Assembly: GCA_035559535.1 (NCBI GenBank)
Contig: DATMBG010000038.1
Span: 1 to 58,301 of the forward strand
Source of the DNA: Candidatus Limnocylindrales bacterium
Lineage (GTDB): Bacteria > Moduliflexota > Moduliflexia > Moduliflexales > JAUQPW01
Length of the DNA stretch: 58,301 bases
Direction: 5' to 3'
In this document: positions 33,464 to 41,236 of the stretch, piece by piece
Position numbering within the stretch: position 1 is the first letter of the stretch
Layout of the letters: each line of letters begins with the position of its first letter
The notes under the pieces: generated by a model
Databases searched by the model: none
Told to the model about the DNA's origin: nothing
What the model saw: only the letters and a program-made list of their open reading frames with translations
Made by a program: the position numbers and the translations under genes

Positions 33464-33563
33464 CCTGATCTGGAGGAGCAGCCTTTAAAGATCAGGTAAG
33501 AGCGTTGCGTTGAACGATCCTTGAGAAAAGAAAGTGAAGAAATCTTTAATCCTCAAGATCGTT
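33464..33563 (+). promoter_or_regulatory. structured infC leader
   Basis: Two stems precede infC: CCTGATCT/AGATCAGG (33464-33496) and AACGATCCTTGAG/CTCAAGATCGTT (33513-33563, one bulge). The second ends 10 bases before the GGGGG binding site. In many bacteria the infC-rpmI-rplT leader is regulated by IF3 or L20; this leader may serve that role. Confidence 0.6.
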
Positions 33564-33582
33564 TGACCTTACGGGGGAATAC

Positions 33583-34119
33583 ATACTGGAAGTTGCCAGA
33601 GTAAATGAAAAAATTCGAGCCCGAGAAGTAAGGGTTATTAACCAAGACGGCGAGCAACTGGGGATTATGCCTTTAGAAAAGGCTTTGGAAGAGGCCCGAA
33701 AGGTTGATCTGGATCTCGTAGAAGTAGCGCCTGGTGCGACCCCGCCTGTATGTCGCATCATGGATTATGGAAAATATAAGTACCAGCAAAGCAAAAAGGC
33801 GCAGGAAGCTAAGAAAAAACAGGTCGTTATCCACATAAAAGAAATCAAAATTCGGCCTAAGACCGATGAACACGATTATCAATTCAAACTTCAACATCTG
33901 ATCAGATTTCTCAAGGAAGGTAATAAAGCTAAAGTTTCGGTGGTATTCAGGGGCCGGGAAATGATGCACGCCGACCTTGGACAGAAAATGCTGGAGCGTA
34001 TTGCTGAGGATATAAAAGAATTTGGAGTGGTCGAGCAAAAACCTAAGCTCGAAGGAAAAACCATGAGTATGATCCTTGTACCAAAGGCTAAAGGTACGGA
34101 ACAAAAGGCTAAAACGTAA
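33583..34119 (+). CDS. infC: translation initiation factor IF-3
   Basis: A protein of about 178 residues that binds the 30S subunit and checks start codons. The N-domain has [15 protein letters not shown] and [13 protein letters not shown]; the C-domain has [14 protein letters not shown] and [11 protein letters not shown]. No ATG, GTG or TTG exists in frame before ATG 33667, which would delete the N-terminal strand and linker region. The likely start is ATA 33583 or CTG 33586, behind GGGGG at 33573-33577. Rare infC starts (AUU in E. coli) let IF-3 repress itself, so this is probably the same control with a different codon. Confidence 0.9.
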   Translation: MLEVARVNEKIRAREVRVINQDGEQLGIMPLEKALEEARKVDLDLVEVAPGATPPVCRIMDYGKYKYQQSKKAQEAKKKQVVIHIKEIKIRPKTDEHDYQFKLQHLIRFLKEGNKAKVSVVFRGREMMHADLGQKMLERIAEDIKEFGVVEQKPKLEGKTMSMILVPKAKGTEQKAKT

Positions 34120-34135
34120 ATCAGGAGTCAGAAGC

Positions 34136-34175
34136 CAGGGGTTCCTAAGTTAAAGATTCTAACTTTTAACCCCTG
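34136..34175. repeat. infC-rpmI spacer hairpin
   Basis: CAGGGGTT...AAGTTA pairs with TAACTT..AACCCCTG, giving a stem of about 14 bp with a small bulge. The right arm is pyrimidine-rich and lies in the position of an rpmI binding site. Confidence 0.65.
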
Positions 34176-34192
34176 CTGTGTTTTATTTAAAA

Positions 34193-34390
34193 ATGCCGAA
34201 GATCAAAACAAGACGGTCTGCTGCTAAACGGTTTAGAAAAACAGCTTCCGGAAAGTTCAAAAGAGAACGGGCCTACGGGAGCCATATTTTGACTAAAAAA
34301 TCCAGGAAGAGAAAGCGAAGACTCAAACAAAATACCCTCGTTTCAACGGAAGATCTGAAAAAGGTCAGACGGTTGCTACCCTATGCCTAA
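34193..34390 (+). CDS. rpmI: 50S ribosomal protein L35
   Basis: A 65-residue, highly basic protein starting [14 protein letters not shown] and continuing with [18 protein letters not shown] and RKRRLK, the standard L35 pattern. ATG 34193 is chosen over an upstream ATG because L35 begins MPK(I/M)KT. It lies between infC and rplT in the usual order. No Shine-Dalgarno is visible. Its TAA stop is part of the left arm of the next hairpin. Confidence 0.96.
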   Translation: MPKIKTRRSAAKRFRKTASGKFKRERAYGSHILTKKSRKRKRRLKQNTLVSTEDLKKVRRLLPYA

Positions 34391-34469
34391 AACATAAAAC
34401 GTAAAACGTAAAGAGTTTGCGGCCTCTTGGGAGTTGGTTACTTTTTTACGTTTTACGTTTTATGTTTTA
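34388..34469. repeat. perfect 25-bp inverted repeat between rpmI and rplT
   Basis: Positions 34388-34412 and 34445-34469 are exact inverted copies built of the word ACGTAAA, with a 32-base loop. The left arm starts with the rpmI stop codon and the right arm ends 5 bases before the rplT ATG. It could regulate rplT translation, and L20 is known to control this operon in other bacteria, but this repeat does not look like a known L20 site. Confidence 0.95.
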
Positions 34470-34474
34470 AATTC

Positions 34475-34840
34475 ATGTCTAGAGTTAAAGGTGGAAATAA
34501 AAGATTAAAAAGAAGGAAGAAGATTTTAAAGCTGGCTAAAGGCTTCGTAGGGAGTAGACACAGGTTATTCAGGACAGCCAAAGAAGCTGTCATGAGGTCT
34601 TTACGCTATGCTTATCGAGATAGAAGGACCCGGAAGAGAAATTTCAGAAAATTATGGATTACCCGTATTAATGCCGGAGTAAGGGAACATGGACTTTCTT
34701 ATAGCCAGTTCATGTATGGGCTTAAACTTGCGCAGGTAAAACTGGATAGAAAAGTCCTTGCCGATATGGCCGTTCGGGATCCCCAGGCTTTTTCCGATTT
34801 GGTCCAACTCTCCAAAAATACCCTTCAGCCTACCTCTTAA
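34475..34840 (+). CDS. rplT: 50S ribosomal protein L20
   Basis: A 121-residue basic protein required for early 50S assembly. Family marks are [56 protein letters not shown] and [10 protein letters not shown]. The ATG at 34475 (MSRVKGG) matches the L20 start; a longer frame reads the hairpin. No Shine-Dalgarno lies before it, because the preceding bases are the T-rich right arm of the repeat. Confidence 0.97.
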   Translation: MSRVKGGNKRLKRRKKILKLAKGFVGSRHRLFRTAKEAVMRSLRYAYRDRRTRKRNFRKLWITRINAGVREHGLSYSQFMYGLKLAQVKLDRKVLADMAVRDPQAFSDLVQLSKNTLQPTS

Positions 34841-34845
34841 AGACG

Positions 34846-34908
34846 AAGGGGAAAGGCGAAGGGGAAAAGGTAAAGAATCTTTACCTTTTCCCCTTCGCCT
34901 TTCCCCTT
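34846..34908. repeat. perfect 30-bp hairpin between rplT and pheS
   Basis: Positions 34846-34875 and 34879-34908 are exact inverted copies with a 3-base loop (AAT). The left arm is all-purine except single C and T, with the word AAGGGGAAAGG repeated. It begins 5 bases after the rplT stop and ends 7 bases before the pheS GTG. There is no T-run after it, so a simple terminator is unlikely. Confidence 0.97.
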
Positions 34909-34915
34909 TAATCGG

Positions 34916-35950
34916 GTGAGTAGTCTCAACGAGATTTTAACCGAGATAAGCTCCATAAGGGCAGAGGCTCAAAAAGAGTTCCAAAGTGCTCAAAACCAGA
35001 TAGAATTGTCTCAAATCAAGGCGAAATACCTGGGTCGTCAGGGTTCGGTCACCCGGTTACTTAAACGACTTTCAGAACTGTCCCCGGAGGAAAGACCTCA
35101 GATAGGAAGTGCGATGAATCTTCTCAAAGATGAGCTCAACGAGCTTTATGAGAAGATGGAGCTTAAGATCAAGAAAAATGCTCAGTTGCGGGCCTTGGAG
35201 CAGGAACGGATAGATATTACCCTACCCGGAAGACGGCCACCTTATGGTCGAAAGCATCCCCTTACCCAGATAACCGACGAGATCAAGGAGATATTCCAGG
35301 GAATGGGTTTCGCTATCGCAGAAGGCCCTGAGGTTGAGTACGATTATTATAATTTTGAAGCTTTAAACATGCCTAAGAACCATCCGGCCAGGGATATGCA
35401 AGATACTTTCTATATCTCCGAGGATATCGTGTTGAGAACCCATACTTCCCCGGTTCAAGTTCGGGTTATGGAAGCCCATAAGCCCCCTATCCGGGTCATC
35501 GTGCCAGGTAAGGTCTATCGCCACGACTCGGATATCACCCATAGTCCCATGTTCCATCAGGTCGAGGGGCTTCTGGTCGATGAGAAGGTTACCCTGGGGG
35601 ATCTCAAAGGGACCCTGGAAGTCTTCGTCCATAAGATGTTTGGTAAAGAAACGCGGCTCCGTTTTAGAGCCAGTTTCTTCCCCTTCACGGAGCCCAGTGC
35701 AGAAGTGGATATCTCTTGTATGATCTGCAAGGGAAATGGCTGTCGGGTATGCTCCCAAACCGGCTGGTTAGAGATTCTGGGGTGTGGGATGGTAGATCCA
35801 GCCGTTTTTAAAGCCGTGAATTATGATTCGGAAAAGTATACAGGATTTGCCTTTGGCATGGGTGTGGAGCGAATTGCCATGTTAAAGTATGGGATCGATG
35901 ATATCCGATTGTTTTTTGAAAGTGATTTGAGATTCTTGAAACAATTCTAA
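34916..35950 (+). CDS. pheS: phenylalanine-tRNA ligase alpha subunit
   Basis: A 344-residue class II synthetase subunit. The N-terminal coiled coil (about 1-85) binds tRNA. The core has GRRPPYGRKHPLTQ, GFAIAEGPEVEYDYYNFEALN, HPARDMQDTFY, motif 2 (GKVYRHDSDITHSPMFHQ) and motif 3 (FAFGMGVERIAMLKYGI). A CMICKGNGCRVC segment near residue 265 is the Cys-rich patch of bacterial PheS. Start GTG 34916 is the only suitable one, without Shine-Dalgarno. It pairs with PheT downstream. Confidence 0.97.
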   Translation: MSSLNEILTEISSIRAEAQKEFQSAQNQIELSQIKAKYLGRQGSVTRLLKRLSELSPEERPQIGSAMNLLKDELNELYEKMELKIKKNAQLRALEQERIDITLPGRRPPYGRKHPLTQITDEIKEIFQGMGFAIAEGPEVEYDYYNFEALNMPKNHPARDMQDTFYISEDIVLRTHTSPVQVRVMEAHKPPIRVIVPGKVYRHDSDITHSPMFHQVEGLLVDEKVTLGDLKGTLEVFVHKMFGKETRLRFRASFFPFTEPSAEVDISCMICKGNGCRVCSQTGWLEILGCGMVDPAVFKAVNYDSEKYTGFAFGMGVERIAMLKYGIDDIRLFFESDLRFLKQF

Positions 35951-35960
35951 GCCGGGAACC

Positions 35961-36013
35961 AGAGACCGGAGACTTGTTTGTGGCCGGTTTTCCAACCCCG
36001 GTCTCCGGGCTCT
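35961..36013. repeat. pheS-pheT spacer hairpin
   Basis: AGAGACCGGAGAC (35961-35973) pairs with GTCTCCGGGCTCT (36001-36013), with one wobble or mismatch. Further CCGG words flank it. It lies in the 116-base gap between the two subunit genes. Confidence 0.75.
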
Positions 36014-36066
36014 AAGCATGCACCCCGGCCTGTCCGGTAGACAGATTAAGTCTCCAGCCTCCAGAA

Positions 36067-38520
36067 ATGAAAGTAAGTTATAGCTGGCTAAAAGATTATG
36101 TAGACTCCCCTTTATCGGTGGAAGAGATCGCAGAGAGCTTGACCAGAGCAGGCCTGCAGGTGGAGAGTATCCTTCGACAATCTCCTGGTTTCCAGGGGGT
36201 CGTGGTAGGTCGAATCCGACAAATTCAACAACATCCCCAATCGGATAAATTATCCATTTGCCTGGTAGAAGCGGGTCCTGGACACGAATTTTCGGTAGTA
36301 TGTGGGGCTCCCAATGTGGTGGTAGGAGCTAAGGTCCCGCTGGCCCTGGAAGGAGCCGAACTGGCCGATGGAACCCGGATAACTTCCTCCAAAATCCGGG
36401 GAGTTCTCTCCCAGGGGATGATCTGTTCCGAGAAGGAACTAGGCCTGAGTGAGATTGCCGATCGAATCCTGATTCTTCCTGAACAGACCCCGGTAGGAGT
36501 TCCGTTATCGGAGGTCTTGTCGGAGCACCAGGATATTATTTTAGAAATTGCCATCACTCCCAATCGGGGGGATTGCCTCAGTTTGATTGGGATAGCTCGG
36601 GAAGTCGCCGCCTTAACCAATGGCGTGCTTAAAAAACCTTCTATAACCCTTCAGGCCCCGGGTGCGCCTATTTCCCAGTTTACCTCTGTAACCCTCCAGG
36701 CTCCTTCCCTATGCCCCCGCTATACCGCCAGTTTAATTCGTCAGGTAGAGATAAAACCCTCTCCGGCCTGGTTAAAAAGTCGATTAGAAGCGGTGGGAAT
36801 TCGGTCCATTAACAATGTGGTCGACGTGACCAACTACGTCATGATGGAATGGGGTCAACCGCTCCACGCCTTTGATTTTGATAAATTGGAAAATCACCGA
36901 ATTGTAGTACGACAGGCCAGGGAAAATGAAAAACTTACAACATTGGATGGAGTCGAACGGATTTTGGATCCTGAAATGCTGGTGATTGCCGATGGGAAGA
37001 GGGCCATAGGCATTGCAGGGATCATGGGAGGGCTCAATACGGAGGTGGAGAATACCACCCGACAGATTCTTTTGGAAAGTGCTTTTTTCTCCCCCGAGAG
37101 TATTCGCAGGACTTCAAAAAAATTAGGATTACGTACCGAGGCCAGTTATCGATTTGAAAGGGGGGTTGATCCCTTAGGAACCCCCATTGCGCTCAAACGG
37201 GCAACGCAACTTATTCAGGAAGTAGCCGGAGGGGAGGTTGCGTCGGGAATTATCGATGAATTTCCTGTTCCTTTCTCTCCAACCCGGCTATCCCTTCGAA
37301 CTCAGCGGGCTCAACAGATTTTAGGTGTCGACCTGACCGCCCGACAGATGAAATCTATCCTGGTAAGTTTAGAATTTTCGGTTTCTGAGAAATCCGATGA
37401 AATCCTCGATGTGGAAGTCCCTTCCCATCGCTCCGATATCACCCGTGAGATTGATCTCATTGAAGAAGTCGGAAGAATCTATGGCTACGATAAGATCCCT
37501 TCCACCCTTCCTTCGGGAAGGATTGTTCCCCAGGATGAAAAAATCTCCCGGAAAGTAGAAAGCCTGGTTCAGCAGGTTCTTATCGGTGAGGGCTTTTATG
37601 AGGTTATCAATTATAGTTTTATGGGTAAATCTGCTCTGGATAAACTCAAAATACCCGAATCAGACTATCGAAGAAAGACCGTTACCTTAGAAAATCCCAT
37701 TATTGAAGAGCAGAATCAACTCAGGACTACCCTTATTCCTCATCTTCTTCAAAATGCTCACCTGAATTTCAAATATAATGTAGATTCTTTAAGGCTTTTC
37801 GAGATCAGTCGGGTTTTTATACATAGGGACGGATCTGTTTCCAGGGTCGGTGGGGAAACCGGGTCAGCCCGCGAAATAGCCCTATTACCCGAAGAACCTC
37901 TTTTCGTAGCCGGTGTGATGGGAGGTTATCGAGAAGAGGTTTACTGGGGAGAGGCCAGAAAGCCGGTAACTTTCTATGATCTAAAAGGGGTTCTTGAAAA
38001 TATCTTCTCAATTCTCAAGGTTTCTTATAAGCTACAAAACGCCCAAATCCCTTTTTTACATCCCGGTCAGAGTGCGGAAATTCAAGTTGAGGGACAAACC
38101 GTGGGATATCTGGGAAAGATCCATCCCGAGGTAGCCGAAGTCTATGAGTTGGAGCAGCCTATCTATCTTTTTGAGATGAATCTGGATCAGATTATTCCCC
38201 ATGTACGTCCATCGGTATCTTTCAAACCACTACCCAAGTTTCCCTCTGTTCGCCGGGATTTAGCCGTTTTAGTTCCTCTGACAGTAAAAGCGGAGGAGGT
38301 TGAAACCCAAATCCGGAGGGCGGCCGGGCCTATTCTGGAAGATGTTAGATTGTTCGATTTGTATCAGGGGGAGCAAATTGCAAAAGGTTTTGTCAGTTTA
38401 GCTTATTCCCTGGTTTATAGAAACCCAGAAAGAACCCTCACAGATGCCGAAGTCAATTCGGTTCACAGTGAAGTGATTCAGAGCCTTGAACGAACCCTGG
38501 GTGCCCGATTAAGAGAATAG
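36067..38520 (+). CDS. pheT: phenylalanine-tRNA ligase beta subunit
   Basis: An 817-residue subunit forming (alpha-beta)2 with PheS. Domains in order: the N-terminal B1 part (SYSWLKDYV), a tRNA-binding OB fold (about 40-150, VVGRIRQIQQHPQSDKL and VCGAPNV), the B3/B4 editing region (NRGDCLSLIGIAREVAA through EASYRFERGVDP), the B5 domain, a catalytic-like B6/B7 core (SHRSDITREIDLIEEVGRIYGYDKIP) and a C-terminal FDX-ACB domain (KFPSVRRDLAVLVP). The length is typical. It is the last gene of the thrS-pheT cluster. Confidence 0.97.
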   Translation: MKVSYSWLKDYVDSPLSVEEIAESLTRAGLQVESILRQSPGFQGVVVGRIRQIQQHPQSDKLSICLVEAGPGHEFSVVCGAPNVVVGAKVPLALEGAELADGTRITSSKIRGVLSQGMICSEKELGLSEIADRILILPEQTPVGVPLSEVLSEHQDIILEIAITPNRGDCLSLIGIAREVAALTNGVLKKPSITLQAPGAPISQFTSVTLQAPSLCPRYTASLIRQVEIKPSPAWLKSRLEAVGIRSINNVVDVTNYVMMEWGQPLHAFDFDKLENHRIVVRQARENEKLTTLDGVERILDPEMLVIADGKRAIGIAGIMGGLNTEVENTTRQILLESAFFSPESIRRTSKKLGLRTEASYRFERGVDPLGTPIALKRATQLIQEVAGGEVASGIIDEFPVPFSPTRLSLRTQRAQQILGVDLTARQMKSILVSLEFSVSEKSDEILDVEVPSHRSDITREIDLIEEVGRIYGYDKIPSTLPSGRIVPQDEKISRKVESLVQQVLIGEGFYEVINYSFMGKSALDKLKIPESDYRRKTVTLENPIIEEQNQLRTTLIPHLLQNAHLNFKYNVDSLRLFEISRVFIHRDGSVSRVGGETGSAREIALLPEEPLFVAGVMGGYREEVYWGEARKPVTFYDLKGVLENIFSILKVSYKLQNAQIPFLHPGQSAEIQVEGQTVGYLGKIHPEVAEVYELEQPIYLFEMNLDQIIPHVRPSVSFKPLPKFPSVRRDLAVLVPLTVKAEEVETQIRRAAGPILEDVRLFDLYQGEQIAKGFVSLAYSLVYRNPERTLTDAEVNSVHSEVIQSLERTLGARLRE

Positions 38521-38526
38521 GCAGGG

Positions 38527-38582
38527 CTTGCAGGATTTACGGAATTCCAGCGTAAAGTTCTGTAACTGTTGTAAGTCCTGGC
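38527..38582. repeat. pheT-folD spacer hairpin
   Basis: TGCAGGATTTAC pairs with GTAAGTCCTGGC at the base, and TTTACG/CGTAAA forms an inner stem. The element fills most of the 80-base gap. Confidence 0.6.
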
Positions 38583-38600
38583 TATCGAATCTTTGATATT

Positions 38601-39458
38601 TTGGCGAAGATTATAGACGGTAAGGCCGTTTCAGAACAAATACGGGAAGCTCTGAAGAAAAAGATAGAAACCTTACGGAGTAAGTATGGAAAGTCTCCCG
38701 GATTAGCCGTCGTTTTGGTAGGCGATAATCCGGCTTCGCAAATTTATATCCAAAACAAACGAAAGGCTTGTGAGTATGTGGGAATTCGATCCTATTACCA
38801 TCAGCTGGATGCCCATACCCCCCAAGAAAAACTCCTCGACTTAATTCACAAGTTCAATCAAGATCCACAGATTCACGGAATTTTAGTCCAACTCCCACTT
38901 CCCAAGCATATTTCTGAGGAAAAGATTTTAACCTCTATTTTGCCTGAGAAAGACATTGATGGTTTTCACCCTCTGAATGTGGGTAAACTGGTTTCCAATA
39001 CACCCGGTCTAAGACCCTGTACGCCTGCCGGAATTATAGAGCTTTTGGATTACTATAACATCCCTATAGAGGGCCGGCATGCCGTTGTAGTGGGTCGAAG
39101 TAATATCGTGGGTAAGCCCCTTGCGTTAATGTTACTTCACCGTCATGCCACGGTCACCATCTGTCATTCCAGAACCTTATCTCTGAGTTCCCATACCCGT
39201 CAGGCCGATATTCTCGTTGCCGCCATAGGAAAGCCCCAATTTATAAGGGGGGATATGGTGAAGGAAAATGCGGTGGTGGTGGATGTGGGAATTAATAGGG
39301 TAGATGGAAGGCTGGTAGGGGATGTGGATTTTGAATCTGTAGCTACAAAAGCCGCGGCCATTACGCCGGTTCCCGGTGGCGTCGGTCCCATGACCATCAT
39401 AAGGTTATTGGAAAATACGGTGCAAGCTTTTGAGAGCCTAATAACCCCTAACCCTTAG
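38601..39458 (+). CDS. folD: bifunctional FolD: methylene-THF dehydrogenase/cyclohydrolase
   Basis: A 285-residue enzyme interconverting 5,10-methylene-THF and 10-formyl-THF with NADP. Motifs: VGDNPASQIYIQNKRKAC with the catalytic Lys, GILVQLPLPKH, KDIDGFHPLN, VVVGRSNIVGKP for the cofactor and PVPGGVGPMT at the C-terminus. Translation starts at TTG 38601 (MAKIIDGKAVSEQI). The final residues and stop overlap the left arm of a hairpin that extends to 39501. Confidence 0.97.
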   Translation: MAKIIDGKAVSEQIREALKKKIETLRSKYGKSPGLAVVLVGDNPASQIYIQNKRKACEYVGIRSYYHQLDAHTPQEKLLDLIHKFNQDPQIHGILVQLPLPKHISEEKILTSILPEKDIDGFHPLNVGKLVSNTPGLRPCTPAGIIELLDYYNIPIEGRHAVVVGRSNIVGKPLALMLLHRHATVTICHSRTLSLSSHTRQADILVAAIGKPQFIRGDMVKENAVVVDVGINRVDGRLVGDVDFESVATKAAAITPVPGGVGPMTIIRLLENTVQAFESLITPNP

Positions 39459-39501
39459 TTCTTGGTTTAGCGGATATGTCGCCAAACTAGGAACTGTAGG
39501 G
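39452..39501. repeat. folD-carD spacer hairpin
   Basis: CCCTTAGTTCTTGGTTTAGCG pairs imperfectly with the complement of CGCCAAACTAGGAACTGTAGGG across a GATATGT loop. The left arm contains the folD stop. Unlike at rplT or pheS, a clear AGGAGG lies between the hairpin and the carD start. Confidence 0.7.
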
Positions 39502-39520
39502 AGACATCAGGAGGAAGTAT

Positions 39521-40000
39521 ATGTTCTCAGTTGGTGATAAGGTTGTCTATCCGGCCCATGGGGTAGGAAGAATAGAAGCAATTGTTGAAAAGGAAGTCGC
39601 AGGAGAAAAGATGAGCTTTTATGTTCTCAGTATTTATGGTAAGGATGTTAAAATTATGGTTCCCACCCTCAATGCCGATAAGGTGGGTCTCAGGCAAGTG
39701 GTCCGGGAAGAGGAGCTTGAGAAGGTGTTTCATATCCTCAAGGATGGAATCGATAAGATGCCTTCAAAATGGAACAAGAGATATCTTTTTAATATGGATA
39801 AAATCAAGACCGGCTCTATTTATGAAATTGCCGAAGTGTTTCGTAATTTAACGCTGCTTAGCAAAGAAAAAGAGCTCTCTTTTGGCGAGAAGAAAATGCT
39901 GGATAGCACCCGGGACTTGATTGTTAAGGAAATTGCCTATTCAAAAAAAATCGAGACCTCTCAGGCGGAAACTTTGGTCAATAAATATTGCGATGTTTAA
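39521..40000 (+). CDS. carD: CarD family transcription regulator
   Basis: A 159-residue RNA polymerase-binding protein. The N-terminal RID/Tudor-like domain (about 1-60, FSVGDKVVYPAHGVGRIEAI) binds the polymerase beta subunit. The C-terminal helical part (about 70-159) contacts promoter DNA, with WNKRYLFNMDKIKTGSIYEIAEVFRNL. CarD stabilises open complexes, often at rRNA promoters. A strong AGGAGGA site lies before ATG. An intrinsic terminator follows. Confidence 0.95.
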   Translation: MFSVGDKVVYPAHGVGRIEAIVEKEVAGEKMSFYVLSIYGKDVKIMVPTLNADKVGLRQVVREEELEKVFHILKDGIDKMPSKWNKRYLFNMDKIKTGSIYEIAEVFRNLTLLSKEKELSFGEKKMLDSTRDLIVKEIAYSKKIETSQAETLVNKYCDV

Positions 40001-40059
40001 ATATTTTAGTGTTTTCTAAAAGACCAGAAAGGTGATATTATATTAATAACATCATCCTA

Positions 40060-40104
40060 CAAGGGGTTAAAATCATACCAAAAGGTATTACTCCTTGTTT
40101 TTTT
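40060..40104 (+). terminator. rho-independent terminator after carD
   Basis: Nested stems CAAGGGGT/ACTCCTTG and ATACC/GGTAT (loop AAAA) are followed by seven T. This ends the carD transcript and separates it from the PIN/TRAM gene. Confidence 0.85.
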
Positions 40105-40164
40105 GTTAAAGGTAGAGGAGGTAAGGGGGTGATGAGCTTCTAAATATTCTATATAAGGTAAGGG

Positions 40165-41175
40165 GTGAAAAAATTGAGTCAAAAGATCTGGAAGATAGGA
40201 TTCGTGGGTTTGACTTCTGTGCTGGGATACCTGGGAGCTAAAAAACTGGGAGGACCCCTTTATACATCTATTCTTGGAGGATTTACAGGGGGTTTCTTAG
40301 GTTTTTTGATTATCCTGGGAGAAAATTATTTAGGAAGAATCCCTTTACAGGTCATTGCAGGTGGTCTTCTCGGATTAGGAACCGGACTCGTTCTCGCCAA
40401 CCTGCTGGTCTATTCACTACTGGATATCGTTTTACAAAAAAGTGCCATTACGCCCTATGTTTATTTTATTATTCATTTGGGATTTGGTTACTTGGGGCTG
40501 GTTCTGGGGTGGAAGAAGAGCTATAATCTCGATTTTCGGGATATTAAATCCTTCTTTTCAGCTCCTCCCCCCACCAAAAATTATAAAGTTCTTGATACCA
40601 GCGTGATCATAGATGGGAGAATAGCCGATATCTCAGAAACGGGGTTTCTGGAAGGCGTTTTGATTATTCCGCAATTCGTGCTCAAAGAACTCCAACATAT
40701 CGCCGATTCTCCTGACCCTATAAAACGAAATCGGGGTCGTCGAGGACTTGAAATTTTGCACAAAATTCAGAAACGAATTGACACGCAGGTGGAAATCCAC
40801 GACAGGGATTTTCCTAAAATTAAGGAAATCGACGCCAAGCTCATCGAGCTGGCAAAAATACTCCAGGCTAAGTTAATCACCAATGACTTTAATTTAAGTA
40901 AAGTCGCCGAACTTCAAGGAGTTTCCATACTCAATGTAAACGAGTTAGCCAATGCTTTGAAACCGGTTGTGTTACCCGGAGAAGTCATCGAGGTTGTAGT
41001 TCTGAAGGAGGGTAAGGAGTTTGGACAGGGTATCGCCTATCTGGACGATGGAACCATGATCGTCATAGACAATGCTAAAAAATTTATCGGAAAAACGGTC
41101 AGTGTATCGGTTACCAGTGTCTTACAAACTACAGCCGGTAGAATGATTTTCGGGCAACTAGCCAATAAATCTTAA
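40165..41175 (+). CDS. membrane PIN/TRAM domain protein (YacL-like)
   Basis: A 336-residue protein. The N-terminal 125 residues hold about four membrane helices. A PIN nuclease domain follows (about 138-260): [15 protein letters not shown] gives the first catalytic Asp residues, then [10 protein letters not shown] and [17 protein letters not shown] domain closes the protein ([21 protein letters not shown]). The role is probably RNA cleavage or binding at the membrane. Neighbouring carD and ispDF is the same order seen in Firmicutes and some other phyla. Start GTG 40165. Confidence 0.93.
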   Translation: MKKLSQKIWKIGFVGLTSVLGYLGAKKLGGPLYTSILGGFTGGFLGFLIILGENYLGRIPLQVIAGGLLGLGTGLVLANLLVYSLLDIVLQKSAITPYVYFIIHLGFGYLGLVLGWKKSYNLDFRDIKSFFSAPPPTKNYKVLDTSVIIDGRIADISETGFLEGVLIIPQFVLKELQHIADSPDPIKRNRGRRGLEILHKIQKRIDTQVEIHDRDFPKIKEIDAKLIELAKILQAKLITNDFNLSKVAELQGVSILNVNELANALKPVVLPGEVIEVVVLKEGKEFGQGIAYLDDGTMIVIDNAKKFIGKTVSVSVTSVLQTTAGRMIFGQLANKS

Positions 41176-41183
41176 ATTGCGCT

Positions 41184-41232
41184 CTGCTGTCCGTTGCTCA
41201 CCGGTAGGGGGGCACCGGACGGTGGATAACAG
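41184..41232. repeat. GTCCGTTG-type hairpin before ispD
   Basis: CTGCTGTCC..ACCGG pairs imperfectly with CCGGACGGTGGATAACAG around a G-rich loop. It lies in the 61-base gap and ends 5 bases before the ispD ATG. It shares its words with the spacers at 19579 and 48922. Confidence 0.65.
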
Positions 41233-41236
41233 ATAA

